DNA of 64,000 bases from Bog-950 sp046329535 (GCA_046329535.1 JAXLUN010000003.1:124001-188000), one strand, 5' to 3'. Counted from the first letter of the stretch, positions 26,365 to 35,762 are shown. The notes: a model not told the origin generated them from the letters alone. Translations and numbers: made by a program.

Positions 26365-28092
26365 TTACTTGGCTGTAATAGGTGATTCCTTATCGAAATT
26401 CCCTGTCATAAATGGAGTTTGGCTAGAATTCAGTTCCTTCACTTTTAACGATACAAAACTGTCGGCCTCCGCCAGATTCACGATACCGTCCAAATCAAAA
26501 TCTGCGTGACCATTAACGGCTTCTCGTAGACTATAAGTAAATACTCCATGCCCCAATCGACTGAGCTCCTGCGAAAGCTGGTTCGCTTTACAAGAAAGGA
26601 AATAACCGATTTTATCTGTTTTACTATTCATCTGTGAATAATAAAACCGGATGGCATCTTTCATGGAAAGATCAGGCTTACCGGGAATTTCCACACCTTT
26701 TCCGGCCATTGAACCGGCATGACATGCATCAATAAAGTAGAGCTTCTTTTTAGCCGGTGAAAGAGATAATATTTTATTCAGTTTTGAATAAGGTAAATCT
26801 CCGTTATAGGTCAAGAAGCTACCTACACTTCCGTGACCTGATAAGAACACAATGAGGTTATCATCGGGTGCTGCCTTGGCAAATAATATGTTTGCCTTGG
26901 CAAGTATCTTCTCCTTCGTTGCTTTTTCATTTAATAAAATGACTATCTGATCATTGGGAATTTTGCCTCCGGATTTTCCAGTCCAGAACTGATATAAGGA
27001 GATGGCGTCATCTACCGTATATTTTAATGGTTTAGGCCCATAGGTATAATCTTCAACGGCTGCCAGTAATATCCAAGTTTTGGGTTTGGATGTTTGTAAA
27101 ACTTTTTGATAAAAAGAGCTAATTGTTTTTTCAATAGTTGTGTGAAATGTGGCTCTAACTACTTTAAAATTTTTGAAAATATAATTACCCCTGCCGAAAC
27201 AGATTTGCTCGAGATTCATATCTCCGAAATACTGAAAACTCAGGACCATCATATTATTTACCAGCACTGTCCATGTGTTGGTTTCCTTTCTGATGCGCAA
27301 TTGGTTTACCTTATTAAGCTGACCTGAATCTCTTAGAAGAACCCATCGACCGTTTAGTTTGAACTTGAAATCCTTTCCGCAATTTTCTGTGCGTGAAAAA
27401 GTAGATCTGATTTTATTTCTGTTTCCTGCAATCAGAATCTTTGAATAATCCGGATTCTCACATCCTTTTATCTGGGTGTTTAAATCTCCATCAAAGAAAA
27501 AACCTAGTAGAAAAGAATCCGGAAATTGATCAACACTCCACTTAACTTCAAACTCCACGGATGGTTCAGAATTTAAAATAGTTGCGATAGTATCAGGAAT
27601 CTGTAGCCAGGTTTCATTGTAGGATGCCTTGGAATGTGTTGGAAACACACAATTGAATCGTTCGCCAGAGGTAATAGTAGCACTATAAGGACTTGTCTTA
27701 TCTGATACTAACTCCCAATCATACCTATTGTCCCTTAGCGAATCGATAAAAAGAAGTTTTCGATCATAATACTGAGTTTTCAACTCCTGCCCTGTTGCAT
27801 CATCACTGATTGTGTCGCAATATCGTTCAAACTCTTCAGGACTCAGGTGAGCTCTGGCAGAATCTACATTTTCATAAATGGATATCGTATGAGAAGTATC
27901 AATTATAGCAACAGGTATTTTCGGGGTATCAATTATAGTAATGGGTGATTTCGGAGTATCATTGACTTTTCCGGCAGGGGTATCATTTGATGGATTAATC
28001 GGCTCTGAACCAGTATTAGAACACTGGTAGCCTATGAACATTACCATGACTAATTGAAATGTAGCCAATAAACACTTTCCGGCTCTTTCCAT
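26365..28092 (-). CDS. Exported jelly-roll/caspase (C14) protein with EF-hand loop, copy 1
   Basis: A 575-residue protein. Residues 1-24 are a signal peptide, with a possible but non-standard lipobox (GYQC). Residues ~30-65 are a Thr/Pro/Ile linker with a 10-residue repeat (TIIDTPK, AIIDTSH). Residues ~110-320 form a beta-rich domain (LQIPDTIATILNSEPSVEFEVK is part of it; INQLRIRKETNTW-like and IFKNFKVVRATF near its end). From ~337 to the C-terminus lies a caspase p20 fold with catalytic His420 (LSGHGS) and Cys457 (IDACHAG), then an EF-hand loop at 531-542 (DFDLDGIVNLAE). It resembles metacaspase-type peptidases. It is a paralogue of the next gene upstream and lies 271 nt downstream of it. 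Confidence 0.85.
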   Translation of the reverse strand: MERAGKCLLATFQLVMVMFIGYQCSNTGSEPINPSNDTPAGKVNDTPKSPITIIDTPKIPVAIIDTSHTISIYENVDSARAHLSPEEFERYCDTISDDATGQELKTQYYDRKLLFIDSLRDNRYDWELVSDKTSPYSATITSGERFNCVFPTHSKASYNETWLQIPDTIATILNSEPSVEFEVKWSVDQFPDSFLLGFFFDGDLNTQIKGCENPDYSKILIAGNRNKIRSTFSRTENCGKDFKFKLNGRWVLLRDSGQLNKVNQLRIRKETNTWTVLVNNMMVLSFQYFGDMNLEQICFGRGNYIFKNFKVVRATFHTTIEKTISSFYQKVLQTSKPKTWILLAAVEDYTYGPKPLKYTVDDAISLYQFWTGKSGGKIPNDQIVILLNEKATKEKILAKANILFAKAAPDDNLIVFLSGHGSVGSFLTYNGDLPYSKLNKILSLSPAKKKLYFIDACHAGSMAGKGVEIPGKPDLSMKDAIRFYYSQMNSKTDKIGYFLSCKANQLSQELSRLGHGVFTYSLREAVNGHADFDLDGIVNLAEADSFVSLKVKELNSSQTPFMTGNFDKESPITAK

Positions 28093-28363
28093 TTTGTTTC
28101 CTCTATATTAAGGTTAGCTATTTTGTATTACTTCCGTTTTGTTGAGCTGGTTGCGGCCTACATACTTACCCAACTATAATCTCCTTCAGTTGTAGGAGCT
28201 ATTTTAGCACAGGTAAAATCACAATTATTTTACCATTACCCTAAACCTGTCCTAAAGTAACAAGTTTATCTTTATCCAACTGTGCAATCATTTTGCCAAC
28301 AAATCAGCTTCTGAAAAAGACCCGTCCTTCAACTAAATTGAACGCTTCAGCAAGTGTTCCGCC

Positions 28364-29866
28364 CTATTTTCTTTTGATGGTTACAGATAATGGTGTCTCC
28401 GGATTCATCATTCCTTTTATCATAGGATTTTGCTCAGGACTTTTAACGGGAACATTCATTCTCAAATACAAATAGGCCTCTTCCAAAGAAATCAGGCTAT
28501 TCTTATCCATATCTGCCGCTCCTTTAAGCGCTTCTAAAAGATAATAAGTAAAGACCCCATGACCCAGATCTTTCCTTTCCTGTGAAAGCTCATCAGCTCT
28601 GCATGCAAGCAGATAAGTAATTTCGTGAGCACTTTTCCGTATGGCAGAATAAAAAAGCCTAATAGCGTCTTCATCAGACATAACACGTCCACCCTGCAAG
28701 TTAAATTTATCACAACTAACAGAGCCCGAATGACAGGCATCTATAATGCATATCTTGCGAAGTGCCTTCGACTTCTTTAAAATTCTTTCCAGATAGGCAT
28801 ATTGCATGTCACCATTAAAAGTGATGAAACTCCCAACATTACCATGTCCGGACAAAAAAGTAATAATCAGATCATTCTTGCCAGCCAATCTGAATAGTTT
28901 GTTGGCGGCATTCAATATGTTTTCATGTCGGGCATTGCTATCCAACAACAATACAATCCTTTCTTTGGGTATACGCCCCCCATTCGGACTAATCCAAAAA
29001 TCATACATAGCCTGAGCATCATCAACCGTGTACCGTAGTGGCTTTTGAAATCGATAATCTTCTATAGCAGCTATCAGAACATAAATTTTAGGCACTGCTG
29101 TATCTTCAATCAACTGGGCTTCATACGATATGTTAGTATTCGCTCCTTTAACTGATTCTTCTGAGGAATCCTCCGATTCATAGCTATCACTTGTTTCCTC
29201 TATAATTTCAAATCTGTTTTGATTGACCTGAATATTATCGAAAATATAATGGCCTCTTCCGACTACTAAATCACCCGAATTAAACTGGCCCTGATACTGA
29301 AAACTCATTACATTCCAATCGTTTACAAAGATAGTCCAGGTGTAATTTTCCTTTACAATTCGAAGTTTATTTACAGACTTAACAGGAACCATATCACCTG
29401 TTTGCACAACCTCCTCCTTATCTGACTTGAATACCTTTTGATTGAGGCTGGTCAGAATCATTTTATCATGACCGGAAAAACACAAAGACCTGTAAAAATT
29501 AGTATTGCTTCTATCTGATTCATCTTTCAGTATATCAAATAATATGGAGAAACTGAACGAAGGGGTTTCTGATACCGACCATTCCAACTCCAGTGAAGAG
29601 TAAGGGTCAGCGTCCATTAATACAGTAATACGTGAAGGAAAGCGCACTACTACCTGATTAAGCTGCTCCTGATTCCTGTCCGGCAGATTAACATGAAATT
29701 TCCCATCCTTGATATATGTAGCATACGAACGGGTATCGAATGAATCTATCTTCCAGTGATTGTTATTATTGCCAAAGTTCTCATTAAAAACTGAGGATGG
29801 TTTAAAATACTGTGCATTCGCCTGAATGATGGACAACGTAAGAAAGAGGAATAAAAACTTATTCAT
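28364..29866 (-). CDS. Exported jelly-roll/caspase (C14) protein with EF-hand loop, copy 2
   Basis: A 500-residue protein with signal peptide 1-18 (ending in QANAQ). Residues ~25-215 form a beta-sandwich (LamG or DUF1080-like: SSLELEWSVSETPSFSFSI, YIFDNIQVN at its end), then an acidic Ser-rich linker (SDSYESEDSSEES) at ~222-240. The caspase domain begins at ~259, with His341 (LSGHGN) and Cys378 (IDACHSG), and ends in an EF-hand loop at 452-463 (DMDKNSLISLEE). Its order matches copy 1 without the repeat linker. The gene begins 12 nt after the cphA stop, so it is probably co-transcribed with cyanophycin synthetase. Metacaspase-type enzymes usually cut after Arg or Lys and often need calcium; activity here is untested. 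Confidence 0.85.
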   Translation of the reverse strand: MNKFLFLFLTLSIIQANAQYFKPSSVFNENFGNNNNHWKIDSFDTRSYATYIKDGKFHVNLPDRNQEQLNQVVVRFPSRITVLMDADPYSSLELEWSVSETPSFSFSILFDILKDESDRSNTNFYRSLCFSGHDKMILTSLNQKVFKSDKEEVVQTGDMVPVKSVNKLRIVKENYTWTIFVNDWNVMSFQYQGQFNSGDLVVGRGHYIFDNIQVNQNRFEIIEETSDSYESEDSSEESVKGANTNISYEAQLIEDTAVPKIYVLIAAIEDYRFQKPLRYTVDDAQAMYDFWISPNGGRIPKERIVLLLDSNARHENILNAANKLFRLAGKNDLIITFLSGHGNVGSFITFNGDMQYAYLERILKKSKALRKICIIDACHSGSVSCDKFNLQGGRVMSDEDAIRLFYSAIRKSAHEITYLLACRADELSQERKDLGHGVFTYYLLEALKGAADMDKNSLISLEEAYLYLRMNVPVKSPEQNPMIKGMMNPETPLSVTIKRK

Positions 29867-29878
29867 GGGTGCTCCCTC

Positions 29879-32494
29879 TTAAGCATTCTCTTCTTCTTCT
29901 TTATACCGCATCACCTGGTCCAGAGCATCAGGCACAACATCACTGATAATAGTGATAAAAGCTCCTTTCACCGCATGGCTAATGGCATAATCAATAGCTT
30001 CCTGCTCCAGTTTCTTTACCGTCACTTTTTTCTTTGCATCTATGTTGGCTATGCCCTTCTTAAGAAGCGCAATAATTTCATCTTCAGTACGGCCGCGCAA
30101 ATTCTTATCCTGACGGATAATAATCTCATCAAATACACGTGCAGCTTCCTCCGCCAACTCTACCGTGTCCTCATCACGCCTGTCGCCCACTCCCGCTATT
30201 ATTCCCACTTTAACCGAAGCATCTACCTTGCCCACATATTTACCAATGGCACGCATGCCATGAGCATTATGAGCATAATCAATCAGTACGTTGAAGTTTT
30301 TGAACTGGAATAAATTCATTCTGCCCGGTGTTTGAGCCGGTGACGGAACAAATGTTTCAAGCGCCAGTTTAATATCTTCAATTTTAAAATCGCGGAGATA
30401 AGCGGCCAGCACGGCTGCCAGAGCATTTTGAATATTAAACTCTGCCTTACCGCCAAAAGTCATAGGCACATTCGTTACCTTATCGACTCTTATTTTCCAG
30501 GCACCTTTCAAAATGGTGATGTATCCGTTTTCGTAAACGCAGGCAATACCATGATTCGCACAGTGTTCCTGAATACGCGGATTATTTTCGCTCATACTGA
30601 ACAGGGCAATTTTACAATCCAGTTCATCGCGCATTTTATAAACCAAATCATCATCCGCATTCAGAATGGTGTATCCTTCGGGCAAAACTGACTTAGGAAC
30701 AACGGCCTTTACCCGAGCCAATTGCTCGAGAGTATCTATCCCCTGTAAACCGAGGTGATCGGCAGCTATATTGGTTACCACCGCCATATCGCAATTATGA
30801 AAACCTAAGCCGGCTCGCAGAATACCTCCGCGGGCACATTCCAATACAGCAAAATCTACCGTTGGGTCTTTGAGCACAAACTCGGCACTAACCGGCCCGG
30901 TGCAATCACCACGCATCATCAACTGGTTTTGAATATAAACACCATCGGTAGTAGTGAAGCCTACTTTATGCCCCATCTGTTTAACGATGTGAGCAATGAG
31001 GCGAGTAGTAGTGGTTTTACCATTTGTTCCGGATATGGCAATAATGGGAATGCGGGCAGAAACACCGGGAGGATACAGCATATCAATGACCGGTTCGGCC
31101 ACGTTTCTTCCAATACCCTCGGTTGGGTCCAGGTGCATTCTGAAACCTGGTGCAGCGTTTACTTCCAGTATAGCACCTCCGTTTTCGGTTAGTGGCTCGG
31201 TTAAGTTCTCGGCCATAATATCAATACCGCAAATATCCAGACCAATTATCCGCGCAATTCTCTCCGCCATAAAAATGTTGGATGGATGTACCAAGTCAGT
31301 AACATCGGTAGCAGTACCACCGGTAGATAAATTGGCCGTAGGCTTAAGCCAAAGTTCCTCTCCTTTTTTAATTACAGTATCCAATGTGTAGCCTTTCTTT
31401 ACCAGAATATTTTCGGTCTGGTCATCTATTTTAATGGCAGTAAGCACTTTCTCATGGCCGTAACCTCTCCTCGGGTCCTTATTCACCTCATCTATTAATT
31501 GCTGTATAGAACTTATCCCATCGCCAATCACCGATGCCGGTGTGCGCAAGGCGGCAGCAACAAACTTGTAATTAATAACCAGCACGCGGTAGTCGCGACC
31601 GGTAATGTATTTCTCGCAAATAACTGCTTTGGAATACTTCTTGGCGGCCATCATACCGGTTACGGCATCTTCCCAGTTACGGAGATTAGTGGTAACGCCT
31701 TTTCCATGATTACCATCTAAAGGTTTAGTAATAACCGGATAGCCTATCTTATCAATAGTAGCTTTCAAATCTTCTTCATCATATACCACCAGGCCTTTCG
31801 GTACAGGAATTTCGGCTGCACCCAGCAGGTTCTTTGTATCTTCTTTGTCGCAGGCAATTTCTACAGCAATATTAGAAGTGGTGGAAGCCACAGTAGCCTG
31901 TATTCTGCGCTGATTTTTTCCGTAACCCAACTGCACTAAAGAATGGCGGTTCAGTCGAATCCATGGAATTTTTCTTTTCACTGCTTCTTCAACAATGGAA
32001 CCCGTAGAAGGGCCTAATCTCTCTTCCTCCCGTATCTCCCGAAGTTCCTGAATATCTTTGGCCAAATCATACTCTTTATCTTCTATTAAAGCTTCGGCAA
32101 TACGTACGGCTGATTTGGCAGCATACACACCAGCCTTTTCTTCATAATAAGAGAATACCACGTGATATACTCCCGGTGTACTGGTTTCGCGGGTACGGCC
32201 GAAGCCTACATCCATACCGGCCAGGGTTTGTATCTCTAAGGCAATGTGCTCAATGACATGACCCATCCAGGTACCATCTTTCACGCGCCAGAAAAAACCG
32301 CCCTCTTTGCCTTCACTGCAGCGGTGTTCAAACATAGTAGGGAACATCTTTTCTATCCGCTCGCTGAAGCCGGCTATTTTGTTGGTAGGTTTTTGTTCCA
32401 GGTCTTCCAGGTCTAAGCGCATCACAATCAGTTTGTGGCGTTTACTGCTCCAGTAGTTGGGTCCCTTCATTACCTTGATGTCTAAAATTTTCAT
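29879..32494 (-). CDS. cphA: Cyanophycin synthetase
   Basis: An 871-residue enzyme that makes cyanophycin (poly-Asp with Arg side chains) from Asp, Arg and ATP. The N-terminal domain (residues 1-160) and the ATP-grasp domain (~205-480, with KPLDGNHGKGVTTNL and EVNAAPGFRMHL) are followed by a Mur-ligase domain that begins near residue 490 with ISGTNGKTTTTRL and ends with DYAHNAHGMRAIGKY. Length is normal for the family. The usual partner cphB (cyanophycinase) is not adjacent; two exported caspase-fold genes follow instead. A terminator for the next upstream gene lies at 32562-32597, so cphA probably has its own promoter. Confidence 0.93.
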   Translation of the reverse strand: MKILDIKVMKGPNYWSSKRHKLIVMRLDLEDLEQKPTNKIAGFSERIEKMFPTMFEHRCSEGKEGGFFWRVKDGTWMGHVIEHIALEIQTLAGMDVGFGRTRETSTPGVYHVVFSYYEEKAGVYAAKSAVRIAEALIEDKEYDLAKDIQELREIREEERLGPSTGSIVEEAVKRKIPWIRLNRHSLVQLGYGKNQRRIQATVASTTSNIAVEIACDKEDTKNLLGAAEIPVPKGLVVYDEEDLKATIDKIGYPVITKPLDGNHGKGVTTNLRNWEDAVTGMMAAKKYSKAVICEKYITGRDYRVLVINYKFVAAALRTPASVIGDGISSIQQLIDEVNKDPRRGYGHEKVLTAIKIDDQTENILVKKGYTLDTVIKKGEELWLKPTANLSTGGTATDVTDLVHPSNIFMAERIARIIGLDICGIDIMAENLTEPLTENGGAILEVNAAPGFRMHLDPTEGIGRNVAEPVIDMLYPPGVSARIPIIAISGTNGKTTTTRLIAHIVKQMGHKVGFTTTDGVYIQNQLMMRGDCTGPVSAEFVLKDPTVDFAVLECARGGILRAGLGFHNCDMAVVTNIAADHLGLQGIDTLEQLARVKAVVPKSVLPEGYTILNADDDLVYKMRDELDCKIALFSMSENNPRIQEHCANHGIACVYENGYITILKGAWKIRVDKVTNVPMTFGGKAEFNIQNALAAVLAAYLRDFKIEDIKLALETFVPSPAQTPGRMNLFQFKNFNVLIDYAHNAHGMRAIGKYVGKVDASVKVGIIAGVGDRRDEDTVELAEEAARVFDEIIIRQDKNLRGRTEDEIIALLKKGIANIDAKKKVTVKKLEQEAIDYAISHAVKGAFITIISDVVPDALDQVMRYKEEEENA

Positions 32495-32561
32495 GCGTAT
32501 GTTGTTTGTGGTGTAATCTGTTTATGCAATTTATAATTTTTATTGGCTTTGAAGAGGGGCA

Positions 32562-32597
32562 TAAAAAAGAAACAGCGAATCAAACTGATTCGCTGTT
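32562..32597 (-). terminator. Terminator after the DUF4783 gene
   Basis: AACAGCGAATCA (32571-32582) and TGATTCGCTGTT (32586-32597) form a perfect 12-bp stem with a 3-nt loop. On the minus strand it is followed by TCTTTTTTAT, and it lies 23 nt past the stop of the DUF4783 gene. Confidence 0.85.
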
Positions 32598-32620
32598 GAC
32601 TGATTTTTAGCTATACCGCA

Positions 32621-33019
32621 TTACTGTTGCTCTATGCGTATTTCCTGAATAGTGAGACTACCCCCGGAAGGCTTGGCATATACATAGGTTCTGAAATTAC
32701 CGGTAGAGGCTGAGAAAGTGGCTATAAAATATTTAGAGCCCTCGGGTGAAGTACCCTCATGCGCTACCGTAAATGAAGAAGGCTTGTTGCCGGCAAAAAA
32801 ATTCTTCAGCAAAATCTCGGCCTGGCTTTTACTGTAACTGTTACCATTATCTTTAATGGTGATTTCTACATTGCTTTCAAAAAAAGAAGCAACGGTAGCT
32901 GCATCTCCGTTTTTCATAGCACCGGCTATTTTATCGAAACTCTGCGCCTGCGCAGTACCAGCAAACACCAGCAATGCAGTAAGCGAGGTAACCAAATAAT
33001 ACATTAATTTCTTTTTCAT
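32621..33019 (-). CDS. DUF4783 family secreted protein
   Basis: A 132-residue periplasmic protein. I chose ATG 33019 because it opens the signal peptide MKKKLMYYLVTSLTALLV, cut near AQAQS; an ATG 42 nt upstream would put polar residues in front of it. The mature ~110 residues match DUF4783, a SnoaL/NTF2-like fold: FDKIAGAMKNGDAATVASFF, then VEITIKDNGNSYSKSQAE. The fold binds small ligands in other families but no function is known here. It is divergent from gpmI and has its own terminator. Confidence 0.83.
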   Translation of the reverse strand: MKKKLMYYLVTSLTALLVFAGTAQAQSFDKIAGAMKNGDAATVASFFESNVEITIKDNGNSYSKSQAEILLKNFFAGNKPSSFTVAHEGTSPEGSKYFIATFSASTGNFRTYVYAKPSGGSLTIQEIRIEQQ

Positions 33020-33109
33020 TTTTATTGCTCTGATAGGTTGCTGAGTTTGTGCGAATACCATGCCAACACATAAGTGACTGAATTCATGCGTAAAAATAGT
33101 AAACTAGAA

Positions 33110-33117
33110 TAAATTTG
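33110..33117 (+). promoter_or_regulatory. Possible -7 element of gpmI
   Basis: TAAATTTG fits TAnnTTTG and lies 41 nt before the gpmI ATG. The expected -33 position (33087-33090) reads TGCG rather than TTTG, so this is a half match only. Confidence 0.35.
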
Positions 33118-33157
33118 CCGCAGTTTGGCATATAAACCGGGCCAAAAACAGATTTTT

Positions 33158-34672
33158 ATGAGTAAAAAAGTAATTCTGATTATTATGGATGGCTGGGGCC
33201 ATGGCCCCGACCCGAAAAGAAGTGCCCTTGCGCAGGCTCATACACCCTTCATTAACAGCTTATATCAGCAATATGCCAACACCGAGCTGACCACCCACAG
33301 CGAATGGGTGGGTTTGCCCGATGGACAAATGGGCAATAGTGAGGTAGGGCACATTAACATAGGTGCCGGGCGTGTGGTGTATCAGGAACTGGTGCGCATT
33401 AACCGAGCCATACGCGAAGGTGAGTTAGCTAAAAATAAAAACCTGCTGGCCGCTTTGCAGTATGCCAAACAAAACGCTAAAAAGCTGCATCTGATGGGTT
33501 TGGTTTCAGATGGAGGCGTGCACTCTCACCTGAACCACCTCAAAGCTTTGTGCGATATTGCGCTGGCTTATGGCCTTGACAAAAATCAGGTGATTATACA
33601 TGCGTTTACCGATGGCCGCGACTGTGACCCCAAAAGCGGTTTAGCATTTTTGGCCGATTTACAACATCATCTGCAACATTCGGCCGGACAAATTGCCTCT
33701 CTTTGCGGACGCTACTATGCCATGGACCGCGATAACCGCTGGGAACGCGTGAAGCTGGCCTATGATATGTTAACTCAAGGAGCCGGTGAGGCCAGCAACA
33801 ATTTACTGAAAACCATTGAAGACCACTACACAGCCGGTATTACCGATGAATTTATAAAGCCCGTAATTTCTACCGCTAACTTTGTGGCCATAAAACCCGA
33901 TGATGCTGTTATCTGCTTTAATTTTCGTACCGACCGCTGCCGCGAAATTACCAAAGCCCTGACCCAGCAGGATTTTTTAGAGTTTGGTATGCATAAAATG
34001 AATCTGCATTACACCACCATGACCGTGTACGACCACCACTTTAAAAACGTGGCCAATATTTTTGATAACGATGACCTGAGCATGACGCTGGGCGAAGTGC
34101 TGGAGCGCAACGGAAAAACACAGGTTCGCGCAGCCGAAACGGAAAAGTATCCGCATGTTACTTTCTTTTTCAGTGGCGGAAGAGAAAAGGAGTTTGCTGC
34201 CGAAACCCGTTTGCTGGCCCCCTCACCCAAAGTGGCTACCTACGACCTGCAACCCGAAATGAGCGCCCGGCCCCTGACCGAACTGGTGCTGAACGAGATA
34301 GAGAAAAACAGCCCCGATTTTATTTGCCTGAACTATGCCAATACCGATATGGTAGGCCATACCGGTGTGTTTACTGCGGCCACGAAAGCGGCTGAAACGG
34401 TAGATGCCTGCGTACAACGCGTAGTGCAGCTGGCTTTGCAAAAAGATTATTGCCTGCTTATTACGGCCGACCACGGTAATGCCGACTACATGATTAATGA
34501 TGACGGCACACCCAACACGGCACACACCCTCAACCCGGTTCCTTTATTTGTGGTTGATAAAAGTTTGAAGCCCGCCTTACACCCCGGCAAACTGGCCGAC
34601 CTGGCACCCACCATCTTAAAAATTATGCAGCTGCCGCAGCCCCCTGAAATGACCGGAGTAAGCCTGTTTTAA
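33158..34672 (+). CDS. gpmI: 2,3-bisphosphoglycerate-independent phosphoglycerate mutase
   Basis: A 504-residue glycolytic enzyme that interconverts 3- and 2-phosphoglycerate with two metal ions (usually Mn). ATG 33158 begins MSKKVILIIMDGWG, the family N-terminus with the metal Asp; a longer start 33 nt upstream adds residues unlike the family. The phospho-Ser is in MGNSEVGH at ~residue 65. The middle domain carries HAFTDGRDCDP and GRYYAMDRDNRW, and the late metal site is NYANTDMVGHTG and TADHGNAD. A terminator at 34711 follows, so it is a single-gene unit. Its codons are visibly richer in G and C than those of the genes near 8 kb. Confidence 0.96.
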   Translation: MSKKVILIIMDGWGHGPDPKRSALAQAHTPFINSLYQQYANTELTTHSEWVGLPDGQMGNSEVGHINIGAGRVVYQELVRINRAIREGELAKNKNLLAALQYAKQNAKKLHLMGLVSDGGVHSHLNHLKALCDIALAYGLDKNQVIIHAFTDGRDCDPKSGLAFLADLQHHLQHSAGQIASLCGRYYAMDRDNRWERVKLAYDMLTQGAGEASNNLLKTIEDHYTAGITDEFIKPVISTANFVAIKPDDAVICFNFRTDRCREITKALTQQDFLEFGMHKMNLHYTTMTVYDHHFKNVANIFDNDDLSMTLGEVLERNGKTQVRAAETEKYPHVTFFFSGGREKEFAAETRLLAPSPKVATYDLQPEMSARPLTELVLNEIEKNSPDFICLNYANTDMVGHTGVFTAATKAAETVDACVQRVVQLALQKDYCLLITADHGNADYMINDDGTPNTAHTLNPVPLFVVDKSLKPALHPGKLADLAPTILKIMQLPQPPEMTGVSLF

Positions 34673-34710
34673 GCGGCCGGCATACTACTTATATCTCTAC
34701 TTTATTTTTA

Positions 34711-34740
34711 AAAGAGCCGAAACTTACCTTTCGGCTCTTT
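34711..34740 (+). terminator. gpmI terminator
   Basis: AAAGAGCCGAAA (34711-34722) and TTTCGGCTCTTT (34729-34740) form a perfect 12-bp stem with a 6-nt loop, 38 nt past the gpmI stop. Confidence 0.85.
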
Positions 34741-34879
34741 GGCTTTAGTGCGCTGGGCCGTTGCTATACTTTGCCCCCTTGAAAACTGCCTTAGAAGCCA
34801 GCGCGGTTAAGTCCGAAAGGCTATCCTTACTCTCCGATACAAAAGCAACCGGTTCAGCAGACCCAGGCGGGCATTCAGA

Positions 34880-34984
34880 TGCCTCTAAAAGTGATTCGGG
34901 TGCGTCAAATAAATGCACCGATGCGTCAACTAAATTTACGGATGCGTTAACTAAATGCACCTATGCGCCATATAAATGGCAGAA
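34880..34984. repeat. Five tandem copies of a 21-bp repeat
   Basis: Units begin at 34880 (degenerate), 34901, 34922, 34943 and 34964, each opening TGC[GC] and sharing the core AAATxxAC. The three middle copies are best preserved. The length of seven codons keeps both strands open: the plus strand would encode heptads such as ASNKCTD and ASTKFTD. There is no clear start, and no recognised protein, so I treat it as a minisatellite. The rest of 34741-35159 shows nothing recognisable. Confidence 0.7.
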
Positions 34985-35159
34985 TGAATAAACTAAAGAA
35001 ACGTTGCAGCCAAATAAAGACAATGAACACTCATAGAATGAAACTTTACCGTCATATAAAGATACTTTTCGTCTATCGGAAGGTGTTTTGGGGGCTATTT
35101 TCTATAATTTTATATCCGTTGATTGATTTTATTTTTCTAAAAACCTAAAAACAACTTTT

Positions 35160-35582
35160 ATGGCTAAGCGACCCCGATTAACTGAAACCATGCCGGGCAT
35201 TACTAAAGCAAAAGGCGCCAACCATGCCTACAAGCCCCTGTATATTGGCCTGGTTATTAAAGAAACTCTGGCCGAGCAGGGCATTACCCCGGTGCAGTTT
35301 GCCGAAAAAATAGGTGTAAACAAGCGTAACATTCACCGCCTGCTGCGGGCTAAATGGCTGAGTATGCCTAAGCTGTTAAAGTACAGCGAAATAATAAACC
35401 GCAATTTGCTGCTGGAGTATCACCCGAATATTGAGCCCCTGCCCAATCCCTTATTGGCCGAAAACGAAGCGCTGAAAAAAGAGCTGGCCACGCTTAAAAA
35501 TTACGAGCAAGAGAACATCATACTAAAAGCCAAACTGGAGGTGCTGGAAAAGGTGATGATGGGGCGGTTGAGAAACGATTAG
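35160..35582 (+). CDS. Small HTH DNA-binding protein with C-terminal coiled coil
   Basis: A 140-residue protein. Residues ~30-85 form an Xre/Cro-like helix-turn-helix: LYIGLVIKETLAEQGITPVQ, then FAEKIGVNKRNIHRLLRAK. Residues ~103-135 form a coiled coil (ENEALKKELATLKNYEQEN) that probably mediates dimerisation. No ligand or toxin domain is present and no partner gene adjoins, so it is most likely a stand-alone regulator of unknown targets. Such small Xre proteins with a coiled coil are common in Bacteroidota. Confidence 0.75.
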   Translation: MAKRPRLTETMPGITKAKGANHAYKPLYIGLVIKETLAEQGITPVQFAEKIGVNKRNIHRLLRAKWLSMPKLLKYSEIINRNLLLEYHPNIEPLPNPLLAENEALKKELATLKNYEQENIILKAKLEVLEKVMMGRLRND

Positions 35583-35762
35583 TGACTCGGTCAGCATTTA
35601 ATAAACTGTACGGATAGCTAAAGCCTTTACTCTGTTTATCGGTTGATTCAGGCAATGTTTTTACCGACTAATGAAACAGCCTGCTTCACTGAAAAATACA
35701 CGCTCCTCTTATTTCACTCCATCCATTACAATATTCCATTGGTTTTGACGTAATTTGTGGCG

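Noticed and set aside
26365..32494. Caspases as the cyanophycin-degrading enzymes
   Set aside because: Both have export signals while cyanophycin is cytosolic, and the known degrading enzyme is a serine peptidase; kept only as an open question.
34745..34991. Open frames on both strands over the 21-bp repeats
   Set aside because: They exist because the repeat unit is a multiple of three; neither has a convincing start or known homologue.
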